Shown: one piece after another, positions 1-8,442 of the stretch
How the letters are laid out: each line of letters opens with the position of its first letter
How positions within the stretch are numbered: the stretch's first letter is position 1
NCBI GenBank assembly: GCA_002307145.1
Contig: DBTR01000092.1
Location: 1-36,366 of the forward strand
Direction of reading: 5' to 3'
Source: Rhodospirillum sp. UBA1311
GTDB lineage: Bacteria; Pseudomonadota; Alphaproteobacteria; Rhodospirillales; Rhodospirillaceae
DNA: 36,366 nt
Program-made: the position numbers and the translations under genes
Notes under the pieces: model-generated
The model's database searches: none
Told to the model about the DNA's origin: nothing
Seen by the model: the letters and a program-made list of their open reading frames with translations, nothing else

Positions 1-287
1 AGTTCGCGCGCCTTCTCGGCGAACAACGGCCAGTTGGACGCCGGGTCGACGACCACCGCCTCAAGCTTCTTGCCGAGGACCCCGCCCTTCTTGTTCTGCT
101 CGTCGATGAGATAGAGCATGGTGTCTTTCAGCGTCGTCTCGGAAATCGCCATCGTGCCCGACAGCGAGTGCAGCACGCCGATCTTGATCGTGTCGTCGGC
201 GGCCAGCGCCACCGTGCCGAACCCCATGGCCCCCGCCAAAATCGCCGCCCCGGTGGTGCGGCGGACAAGTGCGCTCCAATTCGTCAT
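1..287 (-). CDS. urtA: UrtA, urea ABC transporter substrate-binding protein (5' part only)
   Basis: The gene is cut by the left window edge, so only about 95 N-terminal residues are present. The reading starts MTNWSALVRR, runs through a hydrophobic signal segment ending near ALAAD, and continues with the mature start DDTIKIGVLHSLSGTMAIS and then KKGGVLGKKLEAVVVDPASN. This is the hallmark beginning of UrtA-type periplasmic binding proteins of the branched-chain amino acid/urea transporter family. The family member captures urea in the periplasm and delivers it to UrtBCDE, whose genes normally follow and would lie outside the window. A GGAG Shine-Dalgarno stands about 9 bases before the ATG at 287. 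It is divergent from the hybrid kinase gene, which makes regulation of urea uptake by that system plausible. Amide-binding FmdD-like proteins are close relatives and remain an alternative. Confidence 0.88.
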   Translation of the reverse strand, partial: MTNWSALVRRTTGAAILAGAMGFGTVALAADDTIKIGVLHSLSGTMAISETTLKDTMLYLIDEQNKKGGVLGKKLEAVVVDPASNWPLFAEKARE

Positions 288-379
288 GTTCCCAAGCTCC
301 CTGTTCGAAGAAGCGGCGCGCCGTTCGCGCGACACCAAAGGCTTCCCCGGACTCTCCCTTGCCGTCCGGCGGAGGCCCA

Positions 380-395
380 TACGTCGATTGACGTA
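380..395. promoter_or_regulatory. Palindrome TACGTC-GATT-GACGTA, candidate operator
   Basis: This is a perfect 6-4-6 inverted repeat in the intergenic region shared by the divergent urtA and hybrid-kinase genes, 93 bases upstream of the urtA start and about 145 bases upstream of the kinase start. LuxR/NarL-type response regulators bind short inverted repeats, so it is a natural candidate site for the REC-LuxR protein encoded at 3901. The assignment is inference from position and symmetry only. Confidence 0.35.
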
Positions 396-456
396 GACCG
401 ATGGGAGATTCGCGCATCGCATTCGACGGCTCGGATATTGCATAAACTGACGCTCG

Positions 457-472
457 GGTCCGGTTTCGGACC
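457..472. promoter_or_regulatory. Second inverted repeat GGTCCG-GTTT-CGGACC
   Basis: This is another perfect 6-4-6 inverted repeat, 68 bases upstream of the kinase ATG. It could be a leader hairpin of the kinase mRNA or an operator half of the same control region. No U-tract follows it, so it is not an intrinsic terminator. Confidence 0.25.
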
Positions 473-539
473 AGCATCCGCCGCGATACCGAAGCCCGTG
501 CTCAAATCCGCGGCACAATCGGAGGCGCGAACGCCCAAG

Positions 540-3500
540 ATGTCGGCGCGGCAACGCATCGCCCCGGTCAGGCGCGACTACAACCGCTGGGTCGCCAACC
601 AGACGCTGGAGGATTATGCGCTGCGCTTCACCGCGAAGAGCGCGCGGCGGTTCTCCTCGGTGCGGATTTCGCAAACCGCGATCGGCGCGATCTCCTTCCT
701 CGCGCTCGAAGCGATCGGCGGCGCGATCACGATGTCGTACGGCACCCTGAACGCGGTGGCGGCGATCCTCGTGGTCAGCCTGATCTTCCTCGTCACCGGC
801 TGGCCGATCGCGCGCTACGCCAGCCGCTACGGCGTCGACATCGACCTCCTCACCCGGGGTGCGGGGTTCGGCTACATCGGCTCGACGATCACCTCGCTGA
901 TCTACGCGAGCTTCACCTTCATGCTGTTCGCGATCGAGGCCTCGATCATGTCGGCGGCGCTCGACATGGCGTTCGGCGTGCCGCTCTGGATCGGCTACAT
1001 CGTCTCGGCGGTGGTGGTGATCCCGCTCGTCACCCACGGCATCATGCTGATCAGCCGCTTCCAGCTCGCCACCCAGCCGGTGTGGATCGTCCTCAACATC
1101 CTGCCCTTCGTCTTCATCGCGTTTTCCGACTGGCACCAGATCGCGCGTTGGACCGACTTCGGCGGGTTATCGGCCCCGAGCGGGCCGGCGCTGTTCGACA
1201 CGATGAAGTTCGGCGCGGCGAGCGCGGTGATCCTCGCGCTGATCGCCCAGATCGGCGAGCAGGTGGATTTCCTCCGCTTCCTCCCCGCGCGCGGCACCGG
1301 CAAGCGGTGGTACATCGCTTTGTTCCTCGCCGGGCCGGGGTGGGTGATCCTGGGCGCGCCGAAGATGATCGCCGGGTCGTTCCTCGCGGTGCTCGCGCTC
1401 AATTCGGGCGTCGCCGCGAACCACGCCGCCGAGCCCGCCTACATGTACGGCATCGCCTTCCAGTTCGTGCTGCCGCACGAGCAGGCGGCGTTCGTCCTCA
1501 CCGCGATCTTCGTCGTCGTCTCGCAACTCAAGATCAACGTGATGAACGCCTACGCCGGATCGCTGGCGTGGTCGAACTTCTTCTCCCGCCTCACCCACGC
1601 CCATCCCGGCCGGGTGCTGTGGCTGGTGTTCAACGTCGCGATCGCGCTGCTGTTGATGGAACTCGGCATCTACGAGGCGCTGGAGCGGACGCTGGCGGTG
1701 TTCTCGATCATCGCGGTCGCCTGGATCAGCACGATCTCCGCCGACCTGTTGATCAACAAGCCCCTCGGCCTGTCGCCGCCCGGCATCGAGTTCAAGCGCG
1801 CGCACCTCTACGACGTCAACCCGGTCGGCACCGGCGCGATGGGGCTGGCGGCGGCGCTCGGCCTCGTCGCGCACTTCGGCGTGCTCGGACCGACGGCGGA
1901 ATCCCTCGCGCCGTTCTTCGCCCTCGGCGTCGCCTTCGTCGCCGCACCCCTGATCGCCTGGGCGACCGGGGGCAAGTATTACCTTGCGCGCAAGCCGCGT
2001 CGGGGCTGGCAGAGCGAAACCACCCTGGTCTGCTCGGTCTGCGAGCACCCGTTCGAGCCCGAGGACATGGCCTATTGCCCGGCCTATGCCGCGCCGATCT
2101 GCTCGCTCTGCTGCTCGCTCGACGCCCGCTGCCACGACTCCTGCAAGCCGAAGGCGCACATCCGGCATCAGGTCGGCGTGGTCACCGCCAAGGTCCTGCC
2201 CGAAGCGGTGGTGGCGAAGCTCAACACCCGGCTCGGGCGCTACGGCCTCGTCTTCTCTCTCTCGATGGCGATGATCGGCTTCATCCTCGCGATGATCTAC
2301 CGCCAGGCCACCGATCTCCACGGCGACACGACCGGCCTCGTCGGCGAAACCCTGGTGGTGGTGTTCTTCGTGTTCCTGGTGATCACCGGCGTGGTCACCT
2401 GGTTCTTCGTCCTGGCGCAGGACAGCCGCCGCGTCGCCGAAGAGGAAGAGGCCCGCCAGACCACCCTGCTGTTGCGCGAAATCGCCGCCCACAAGAAGAC
2501 CGACGCCGCCCTGCAGAACGCCAAGGAAGTCGCCGAGGCCGCCAACCGCGCGAAGAGCCGCTACGTCGTCGGCCTGAGCCACGAACTCCGCACGCCGCTC
2601 AACGCGGTTCTGGGCTACGCGCAGGTGCTCGAACGCGACGCGACGATTCCGCCGGCGCGGCAGCAGAGCGTGCGGGTGATCCGCCGCTCCGCCGAGCATC
2701 TTGCCGGACTGATCGACGGCCTGCTCGACATCTCGAAGATCGAGACCGGGCGCTTCCAGGTCTATTCCAACGAGATCAACATCCACGAATTCCTCAACCA
2801 GATCGCCGACATGTTCCGCCTCCAGGCGCAGGCGCGCGGCCTCGAATTCCGCCACGAGCGGGCGGCGAACCTGCCGCTCGTGGTGCGCACCGACGAAGCC
2901 AGGCTGCGCCAGATCCTCCTCAACCTGCTCTCCAACGCCTTCAAGTTCACCACCGAGGGCGCGGTTTCGCTGGTGGTTCTCTATCGCGGCCAGGTCGCGA
3001 CGTTCGTCGTCGAGGATACCGGGCCGGGGGTGGCCGCCGACGACCTCGCCCACATCTTCGAGCCGTTCGTGCGCGGCAGCGCGCACGCGGCCAACGGCGT
3101 CGCCGGGCTCGGCCTCGGCCTGACGATCACCAAGCTCCTCGCCGAAACCCTCGGCGGCGACATCATGGTGTCGTCGACGCCGGGCGTCGGCAGCCGCTTC
3201 ACCGTGCGCCTGATGCTCTCGGCGGTGACCACGCCGCAGGCGCTCCCCGCCGCCGACAGCGGCATCTCGGGCTACCTCGGCCCGCGCCGCACGATCCTGG
3301 TGGTGGACGACAACGCGGATCACCTGGAGTTGATGCGCGAGCTCCTCCTGCCGCTCGACTTCACCGTGCTGACCGCCGACGACGGCCCGGCCTGCCTCGA
3401 TCTGGTCGAGGGGATTTCGCCCGACCTGTTCTTCGTCGACATTTCGATGCCGGGGATGAACGGCTGGAAGCTCGTCGACATCCTGCGCGGACGTGGCGTC

Positions 3501-3908
3501 ACCGCGCCGATCCTGATGCTCTCGGCCAATATCGGCGACGGCGCGACGGTGAGCGCGGATCGCGGCCACAACGACCTCGTCGCCAAGCCCTTCGACCTCC
3601 GTCAACTCCTCGACAAGATGCAGAAATACCTCAACCTCGTCTGGGTCGAAGGCAACGCGGAACCGCCCCGCCCCGCCCCGCCGCAGCCGCCGCCCGCCGG
3701 GCCTCAGCCGGGAGTCTCGCGCATCCAGGTGCGCGAGCTCGCGGGCTTCAGCGAGATCGGCTACGTCCGCGCGATCGAGGCCAAACTCGCCGAACTCGCG
3801 CGCGACCCCGCCTGCCTGCCGCTGGTCGAAGCGCTGCGTGACCGCGTCCGCGCCTTCGACTTCCCCGGCTTCAACCGCATTCTCGAAACGGTGATCGTCG
3901 ATGACTAG
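540..3908 (+). CDS. Hybrid sensor histidine kinase with an NCS1 permease-like sensor domain
   Basis: The protein has 1,122 residues. Residues about 10-490 read as an NCS1 (nucleobase/allantoin/hydantoin:cation symporter) permease, with the family-typical start RRDYNRWVANQTLEDYALRF and roughly twelve hydrophobic segments. Residues 498-537 form a cysteine cluster (CSVC, CPAY, CSLCC, CHDSC) that could bind metal. Two more membrane segments lie near 570-627. The kinase core then follows: H-box SHELRTPLN with phospho-accepting His681, N-box NLLSNAFKF, DTGPG and GLGLGLT boxes, and a receiver domain with Asp967 in FVDIS. A proline-rich linker leads to a C-terminal helical tail that may be a phosphotransfer-type domain. 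The ATG at 540 has GGAGG 14 bases upstream; an in-frame GTG at 498 is an alternative. It overlaps the next gene by 8 bases. Transporter-kinase fusions are known in the sodium-solute symporter class (CbrA, CrbS); the NCS1 version is much rarer. The ligand is unknown and may be a nucleobase or allantoin-like compound. Confidence 0.85.
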   Translation: MSARQRIAPVRRDYNRWVANQTLEDYALRFTAKSARRFSSVRISQTAIGAISFLALEAIGGAITMSYGTLNAVAAILVVSLIFLVTGWPIARYASRYGVDIDLLTRGAGFGYIGSTITSLIYASFTFMLFAIEASIMSAALDMAFGVPLWIGYIVSAVVVIPLVTHGIMLISRFQLATQPVWIVLNILPFVFIAFSDWHQIARWTDFGGLSAPSGPALFDTMKFGAASAVILALIAQIGEQVDFLRFLPARGTGKRWYIALFLAGPGWVILGAPKMIAGSFLAVLALNSGVAANHAAEPAYMYGIAFQFVLPHEQAAFVLTAIFVVVSQLKINVMNAYAGSLAWSNFFSRLTHAHPGRVLWLVFNVAIALLLMELGIYEALERTLAVFSIIAVAWISTISADLLINKPLGLSPPGIEFKRAHLYDVNPVGTGAMGLAAALGLVAHFGVLGPTAESLAPFFALGVAFVAAPLIAWATGGKYYLARKPRRGWQSETTLVCSVCEHPFEPEDMAYCPAYAAPICSLCCSLDARCHDSCKPKAHIRHQVGVVTAKVLPEAVVAKLNTRLGRYGLVFSLSMAMIGFILAMIYRQATDLHGDTTGLVGETLVVVFFVFLVITGVVTWFFVLAQDSRRVAEEEEARQTTLLLREIAAHKKTDAALQNAKEVAEAANRAKSRYVVGLSHELRTPLNAVLGYAQVLERDATIPPARQQSVRVIRRSAEHLAGLIDGLLDISKIETGRFQVYSNEINIHEFLNQIADMFRLQAQARGLEFRHERAANLPLVVRTDEARLRQILLNLLSNAFKFTTEGAVSLVVLYRGQVATFVVEDTGPGVAADDLAHIFEPFVRGSAHAANGVAGLGLGLTITKLLAETLGGDIMVSSTPGVGSRFTVRLMLSAVTTPQALPAADSGISGYLGPRRTILVVDDNADHLELMRELLLPLDFTVLTADDGPACLDLVEGISPDLFFVDISMPGMNGWKLVDILRGRGVTAPILMLSANIGDGATVSADRGHNDLVAKPFDLRQLLDKMQKYLNLVWVEGNAEPPRPAPPQPPPAGPQPGVSRIQVRELAGFSEIGYVRAIEAKLAELARDPACLPLVEALRDRVRAFDFPGFNRILETVIVDD

Positions 3909-4800
3909 CCTCTCCGAAGCCCCCGCGCCGCGCCGCGACATCGTCCTCGTCGTCGACGACAACCCGGAAACCCTCGGGTTTCTCTCGGAAGCGCTGGAAG
4001 ACGCGGACGCGACGGTGCTGGTGGCCACCTCGGGACGGATGGCCTTGACCATCGCCGAGAAGATCACGCCGGACATCATCCTTCTCGACGCGATGATGCC
4101 GCATATGGACGGCTTCGAAACCTGCCAGCAGATGAAGGCCTCGGGCACCCTCGCCCACGTGCCGGTGATCTTCATGACCGGCCTCACCGACACCGAACAC
4201 GTGGTGCGCGGCCTCGAATGCGGCGGCGTCGACTATCTCTCGAAGCCGATCAACCTCGACGAACTGCGGGCGCGCATCCGCGTCCACCTCGCCAACGCCC
4301 GCACCGCACTGAGCGCCCGCGTCGCGCTCGACGCGGCAGGCCGCCACCTCCTCGCCGTCGGCCTCGACGGCGTGGTGCGCTGGGCGACGCCGCAGGCGGC
4401 GAAACTCCTCGAAGCCGCCGACGGCGACCCGTTTTCCGCCGCGATCGGCGCCTGGCTCGCCAGCCACCGCGATCCCGGCGACGGCCACGGGCCGACCGCC
4501 GACGACATGCAGTTCTCCTATCTCGGCGCGATCGGGCCGAACGAATTCCTCTTCCGCATCACCGCCGCGATCCCCACCGACGACCCCGAGCGCCTGCGCG
4601 CCGTCTTCGGCCTGACGCCGCGCGAGGCCGAGGTGCTGCTCTGGATCGCGGGCGGCAAGGCCAACCGCGACATCGGCGAAATTCTCGGCCTCTCGCCACG
4701 CACGGTGAACAAGCACCTGGAGCAGATCTACATCAAGCTCGGCGTCGAGAACCGCGCCTCGGCGGCGGTCAAGGCCGCCCATGCGCTCCGGGACGGCTGA
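3901..4800 (+). CDS. Response regulator, REC plus LuxR-type HTH
   Basis: This 299-residue transcription regulator has an N-terminal receiver domain with the acidic pair near DD19-20, phospho-acceptor Asp63 in LLDAMMP and Lys114 in YLSKP. A middle region of about 110 residues has no obvious match. The C-terminal LuxR/NarL helix-turn-helix spans 238-299 (LTPREAEVLL, then SPRTVNKHLEQIYIKLGV). The ATG overlaps the kinase stop (ATGACTAG), so the two are translationally coupled and almost certainly cognate. The expected role is phosphorylation-dependent control of the urt operon and/or NCS1-linked nitrogen catabolism; the target is inferred from gene order. The stop codon lies only 6 bases from the stop of the converging DUF1636 gene. 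Confidence 0.87.
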   Translation: MTSLSEAPAPRRDIVLVVDDNPETLGFLSEALEDADATVLVATSGRMALTIAEKITPDIILLDAMMPHMDGFETCQQMKASGTLAHVPVIFMTGLTDTEHVVRGLECGGVDYLSKPINLDELRARIRVHLANARTALSARVALDAAGRHLLAVGLDGVVRWATPQAAKLLEAADGDPFSAAIGAWLASHRDPGDGHGPTADDMQFSYLGAIGPNEFLFRITAAIPTDDPERLRAVFGLTPREAEVLLWIAGGKANRDIGEILGLSPRTVNKHLEQIYIKLGVENRASAAVKAAHALRDG

Positions 4801-4806
4801 ACGGCT

Positions 4807-5175
4807 TCAGTCCTGCGGCGGCACCCGGGTAATCGTGCGGGTGCGGAGAAGCGCCGGAGCCTCGGTCCACGCCACCACGCCGTCGGCGCTGTCGCCATAG
4901 GCGACGGCGGCGGCGACCACCTTCGCGGCGTCCTCCGCCGGATCGAGGTTGCCGAGAACGTAGGTCCAATGGTCGGTGCCGCCGCTCAAGGCGACGACGC
5001 AACCGCGGGAACAGGCGGAAAAGCAGGATACTCGGCGCAGCCGCACCCCCTCCGGCAGGGCCTCGGCCGCGAGGGCCGCCGCCATCCGTTCGCCGGGCCA
5101 GGGGGCCTGGGTTTCGGGAGTTCCCCCGGCAACCCGGCGGCAAGTGTCGCAGACGGTGATCGTCGTCTCAGCCAA
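4807..5175 (-). CDS. DUF1636 predicted metal-binding protein
   Basis: This is a small soluble protein of 122 residues with cysteines at C9 and C12 (CDTC) and C51, C55, C59 (CFSACSRGC), a layout like a thioredoxin-fold [2Fe-2S] ferredoxin. The order matches DUF1636 proteins, which I recall being found near cobalamin and metal-homeostasis genes; the function is not established. The start is a TTG at 5175: a strong GGAGG stands 8 bases upstream, and no in-frame ATG fits the N-terminal ITVCDTC strand. It converges on the response regulator gene with a 6-base gap, so it is an independent transcription unit. I saw no cobalamin riboswitch in front of it. Confidence 0.7.
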   Translation of the reverse strand: MAETTITVCDTCRRVAGGTPETQAPWPGERMAAALAAEALPEGVRLRRVSCFSACSRGCVVALSGGTDHWTYVLGNLDPAEDAAKVVAAAVAYGDSADGVVAWTEAPALLRTRTITRVPPQD

Positions 5176-5406
5176 GAAAAATTCCTCCCTCCGCTCCGGA
5201 GTCCATCCCCGAAGCCCAGCCGGAATTAGGCATAATCCGGTCCCATTTCAAGCAACGGATGCCATGCGGAATTTGTCCCCGCCGTGTCGATGCTGCGGCA
5301 TGTCTTGGGCAGCTTTCGCCCGCCCTCGGCAGAACTCCCGCAGGACAACCAATGCTTTGAATCTAATGACATATAACTTACAGCCTAGTCTCGCCTTCCC
5401 TTGACA

Positions 5407-5455
5407 GGGACCGGCTTTTGGTCAGAATGATGACCAGTGAGGGACCACTTTTGGG
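5407..5455 (+). repeat. Direct repeat pair GGGACCnnCTTTTGG
   Basis: GGGACCGGCTTTTGG at 5407-5421 recurs as GGGACCACTTTTGGG at 5441-5455, a 34-base period, just upstream of the integrase-like remnant. Closely spaced repeats of this kind occur at ends of IS21-like elements and at recombinase arm sites. The assignment is tentative. Confidence 0.3.
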
Positions 5456-5466
5456 GTTTGCCTGAC

Positions 5467-5556
5467 ATGGCGTGTAATTGGGTATCGTCGGAATACCCGG
5501 GGGTTCGCTTCAGGTATCACGAGACGCACGGGCGCGGGATGCGCCGCGACCGTCAT
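5467..5556 (+). pseudogene. Possible N-terminal remnant of a tyrosine recombinase (phage integrase)
   Basis: The ATG at 5467 opens a frame reading WVSSEYPGVRFRYHETHGRG and then RRDRH. This resembles the beginning of a class of tyrosine integrases that start with a YPGVRxREHP-type motif followed by an R/K-x-DRYF strand. After about 30 codons the similarity stops and the rest of the frame, open to 5844, looks random. No catalytic domain is present. If right, this is the decayed stump of an integrase; chance similarity is the alternative. Confidence 0.35.
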
Positions 5557-5892
5557 TCGGCACTTTCCGGTTCGATTCGGACTCCGCTGATCGCGCTGTG
5601 CGCGAACGCTTCCGAGTCGCCGCGCTGCTCCATCCTTCAGATTCGCGACCCGCACCCCATATCTATATCCCGCCGCCTTACCGGCCTTGGTTCTGCCATC
5701 AATCGCCATGATCGGCGACGGGATCTTGCGTCCGCCGCCCGGCGTGACCAGGATTCATCGTCGCACGAAATAAAATCTTCATTCCAGTTGATTCCCGAAC
5801 GCTCACCCATCAATGTGCGGGTACGGTTCACCGCTCGACGCTGACACCCGCAGAAAATTTGGCTTACTTCCAATCGAGAAGCAGGTTTCGTG

Positions 5893-7227
5893 ATGCAAAT
5901 CAAAATTGGCTTGGACTTGCCGATCTCAGGTGAGCCGGTACAACAGATCCACGATGGCCGCCCCGTCCGCAGCGTCGCGGTGGTGGGTTTCGACTATCCG
6001 GAGCTGAAACCGACGATGTTGGTGCAGGCGGGCGACCGGGTCCGACTGGGCCAGCCGCTGTTGACCGCCAAGAATTCTCCCGGCGTGACCTTCACCGCGC
6101 CGGCGGCCGGCGTCGTGCGGGATATCCACCGTGGCGAGCGGCGGTTGTTCCAGTCGATCGTGATCGACGTCGACGGCGACGAAGCGGTCGAATTCGCCCG
6201 CTACGACGCGGGGCAGCTGGACCAGCTGAGCGAAGCCCAGATCCGCGAGAATCTTCAGAACTCCGGCCTCTGGACCGCCTTGCGCACCCGCCCCTACAGC
6301 AAGGTGCCGGGCGTCGACGCGACGCCGCACTCGATCTTCGTCACCGCGATCGACACCCATCCCCTGGCTGCGGACCCGGCGGTGGTGATCGCGGCGGAGG
6401 CCGAAGCCTTCGGCCAGGGCATCGCGGTGCTGGCACGGCTGGCGAAGGTGTTCCTGTGCAAGGCTCCGGGCACGGCGCTGCCGGGCGAGCAGGTCGCGGG
6501 CGTCGCCACCGAGACGTTCTCGGGGCCGCATCCCGCCGGGCTCGCGGGCACCCACATCCACTTCCTCGACCCCGTCGGCGCGAAAAAGACGGTCTGGAGC
6601 ATCGGCTACCAGGACGTGATCGCGATCGGCAAGCTGTTCACCACCGGCCACCTCTGGACCGAGCGCGTCGTCGCGCTCGCCGGTCCGAGCGTGCGGCAGC
6701 CCCGGCTGGTTCGCACCCGCCTCGGCGCGAACCTGTTCGACCTCACCGAGGGCGAACTGCTGCCGGGCGAGCAGCGCGTGATCTCGGGCTCGGTCTTCGG
6801 CGGCCGCACCGCGCGCGGCGCGGCGTCCTGGCTCGGCCGCTACCACGTCCAGGTCAGCTGCCTGGCCGAAGGGCGCGACCGCGAGTTCATGCACTACCTG
6901 CGGGCGGGCGTGAACAAGCACTCGGTCACCCACGCCTTCCTGTCGAGCATTCTCGGCCACCGGCTCCTCCCCTTCACCACCACCACCAACGGCAGCCCGC
7001 GCGCGATGGTGCCGATCGGCAACTACGAAGCGGTGATGCCGCTCGACATCCTGCCGACGCAACTGCTGCGCTCGCTGCTGGTGGGGGACACGGAGATGGC
7101 CCAGAAGCTGGGCTGCCTGGAACTCGACGAGGAGGACCTGGCGCTCTGCACCTACGCCTGCGCCGGGAAGTACGAATATGGTCCGGTGCTGCGGGATATC
7201 CTGACTCGCATCGAGAAAGAGGGCTGA
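5893..7227 (+). CDS. nqrA: NqrA, Na+-translocating NADH:quinone reductase subunit A
   Basis: NqrA is the peripheral subunit of the six-subunit Na+-NQR, which oxidises NADH, reduces ubiquinone and pumps Na+ out. The 444-residue sequence begins MQIKIGLDLPISGEPVQQI and shows the typical early VGFDYPELKPTMLVQAGDRV stretch, the biotinyl/lipoyl-like loop FTAPAAGVV, and the C-terminal TYACAGKYEYGPVLRDILTRIE end, all family signatures. Full length compared with the usual 440-450. I chose the ATG at 5893 because the family starts M-I/Q-x-I-K-K/I; a GTG one codon earlier is possible. It is the first gene of an eight-gene operon and lies 3 bases before nqrB. Confidence 0.95.
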   Translation: MQIKIGLDLPISGEPVQQIHDGRPVRSVAVVGFDYPELKPTMLVQAGDRVRLGQPLLTAKNSPGVTFTAPAAGVVRDIHRGERRLFQSIVIDVDGDEAVEFARYDAGQLDQLSEAQIRENLQNSGLWTALRTRPYSKVPGVDATPHSIFVTAIDTHPLAADPAVVIAAEAEAFGQGIAVLARLAKVFLCKAPGTALPGEQVAGVATETFSGPHPAGLAGTHIHFLDPVGAKKTVWSIGYQDVIAIGKLFTTGHLWTERVVALAGPSVRQPRLVRTRLGANLFDLTEGELLPGEQRVISGSVFGGRTARGAASWLGRYHVQVSCLAEGRDREFMHYLRAGVNKHSVTHAFLSSILGHRLLPFTTTTNGSPRAMVPIGNYEAVMPLDILPTQLLRSLLVGDTEMAQKLGCLELDEEDLALCTYACAGKYEYGPVLRDILTRIEKEG

Positions 7228-7230
7228 CGC

Positions 7231-8442
7231 ATGGGACTGCGAGCAATTCTGGACAAGATCGGCCATCACTGCGAGCCGGGCGGCAAGTTCGCGGCCTTCG
7301 GCGCGTTGTACGAAGCCATCGACACGTTCTTCTACCGGCCCGATTCGGTCACCCAGACCACCGCGCACGTGCGCGACGCCATGGACCTGAAGCGGATGAT
7401 GACCACGGTGTGGCTCACCACCTTCCCGATCATGGCCTTCGGCATGTGGAACGTCGGCTACCAGGCCAACCTGGTGTTCGCGGCACAGCCCGCGCTGCTG
7501 GACGCGCAGGACGGCTGGCGCTTCGCCATCCTCCACGCGCTCGCGGGCTTCGACCCCGGCAACGCCTGGCACAACATCCTGCAGGGCGCGCTCTACTTCC
7601 TGCCGCTCTACGCCACGATCTTCCTCGTCGGCATCGCCTGGGAGGTGCTGTTCGCCACGGTGCGGGGGCACGAGGTCAACGAAGGCTTCTTCGTCACCTC
7701 GGTGCTGTTCGCGCTGATCCTCCCGCCCAGCCTGCCGCTCTGGCAGGCGGCGCTCGGCATCAGCTTCGGCGTGGTGCTGGGCAAGGAAGTGTTCGGCGGA
7801 ACCGGCAAGAACTTCATCAATCCGGCGCTGGCGTCGCGCGCCTTCCTCTTCTTCGCCTACCCGGCGTTCATGTCGGGCGACCGGGTCTGGGTGCCGGTGG
7901 ACGGCTACGCCGGCGCCACCGCGCTCAGCAACGCGGCCTCGGGCGGCGTCGACGCGATGGTGGCCAACGGCCTCAGCTGGTGGGATGCCTTCCTCGGCTT
8001 CATGCCGGGCTGCATCGGCGAGACCAGCACGCTCGCGATCCTGGTGTGCGGCGGCGTCCTGGTGCTGATGGGGATTGCGTCCTGGCGGATCGTCGCGGGC
8101 GTGATGATCGGCATGATCGGCTTCTCCACGCTCTTGAACTGGATCGGCTCCAGCACCAACCCGATGTTCGCGATGCCCTGGTACTGGCACCTCGTGGTCG
8201 GCGGCTATGCGTTCGGCATGATGTACATGGCGACCGATCCGGTCTCGGCCTCGATGACCAACACCGGCAAGTGGATCTTCGGCGCGCTGATCGGCGTGAT
8301 GGTGATCATGGTGCGGGTGATCAACCCGGCCTTCCCGGAAGGGATGATGCTGGCGATCCTGTTCGCCAATCTGTTCGCGCCGATCATCGACCACTTCGTG
8401 ATCCAGGCGAATATCAAGCGGAGGGCCGCGCGCAATGTCTGA
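7231..8442 (+). CDS. nqrB: NqrB, membrane subunit with covalent FMN
   Basis: This is a 403-residue integral membrane subunit with about ten hydrophobic segments. It carries one covalently bound FMN and takes part in the Na+ path of the complex. The flavinylation motif D224-GYAGA-T230 is visible, with Thr230 the expected attachment site for the FMN transferred by ApbE. Other family marks are the VFGGTGKNFINPALASRAFLF segment and TDPVSASMTNTGKWIFGAL. The start has GAGGG upstream. The stop overlaps the nqrC ATG by 8 bases, which supports coupled synthesis of the two flavinylated subunits. Confidence 0.96.
   Translation: MGLRAILDKIGHHCEPGGKFAAFGALYEAIDTFFYRPDSVTQTTAHVRDAMDLKRMMTTVWLTTFPIMAFGMWNVGYQANLVFAAQPALLDAQDGWRFAILHALAGFDPGNAWHNILQGALYFLPLYATIFLVGIAWEVLFATVRGHEVNEGFFVTSVLFALILPPSLPLWQAALGISFGVVLGKEVFGGTGKNFINPALASRAFLFFAYPAFMSGDRVWVPVDGYAGATALSNAASGGVDAMVANGLSWWDAFLGFMPGCIGETSTLAILVCGGVLVLMGIASWRIVAGVMIGMIGFSTLLNWIGSSTNPMFAMPWYWHLVVGGYAFGMMYMATDPVSASMTNTGKWIFGALIGVMVIMVRVINPAFPEGMMLAILFANLFAPIIDHFVIQANIKRRAARNV

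Larger units (their letters stand above)
5176..5892. other. Non-coding stretch upstream of the nqr operon
   Basis: This gap of about 700 bases holds no intact gene. It contains a direct-repeat pair at 5407-5455, a short integrase-like translation starting at 5467, and further open frames without family resemblance or normal codon bias. The nqr promoter must lie within it, but I cannot point to a convincing site. A TTGACA at 5401 with CAGAAT 16 bases later is only a weak candidate. Confidence 0.5.

Noticed and set aside
1167..4193. Very long minus-strand frame of about 1,000 codons opposite the hybrid kinase
   Set aside because: It is Arg/Glu/Asp/His-rich with no family motif and is the expected mirror of a GC-rich coding strand. 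The plus-strand frame has full domain content.
5176..5400. Cobalamin riboswitch or Zur box upstream of the DUF1636 gene
   Set aside because: No GCCACTG/B12-box on either strand, and the only TATAAC half-site near 5370 lacks a symmetrical partner.
5468..5484. TGGCGTG-N4-TGGG as a sigma-54 promoter for nqr
   Set aside because: The -12 GC element is missing and it is over 400 bases from nqrA. No NifA-type TGT-N10-ACA was found with it.
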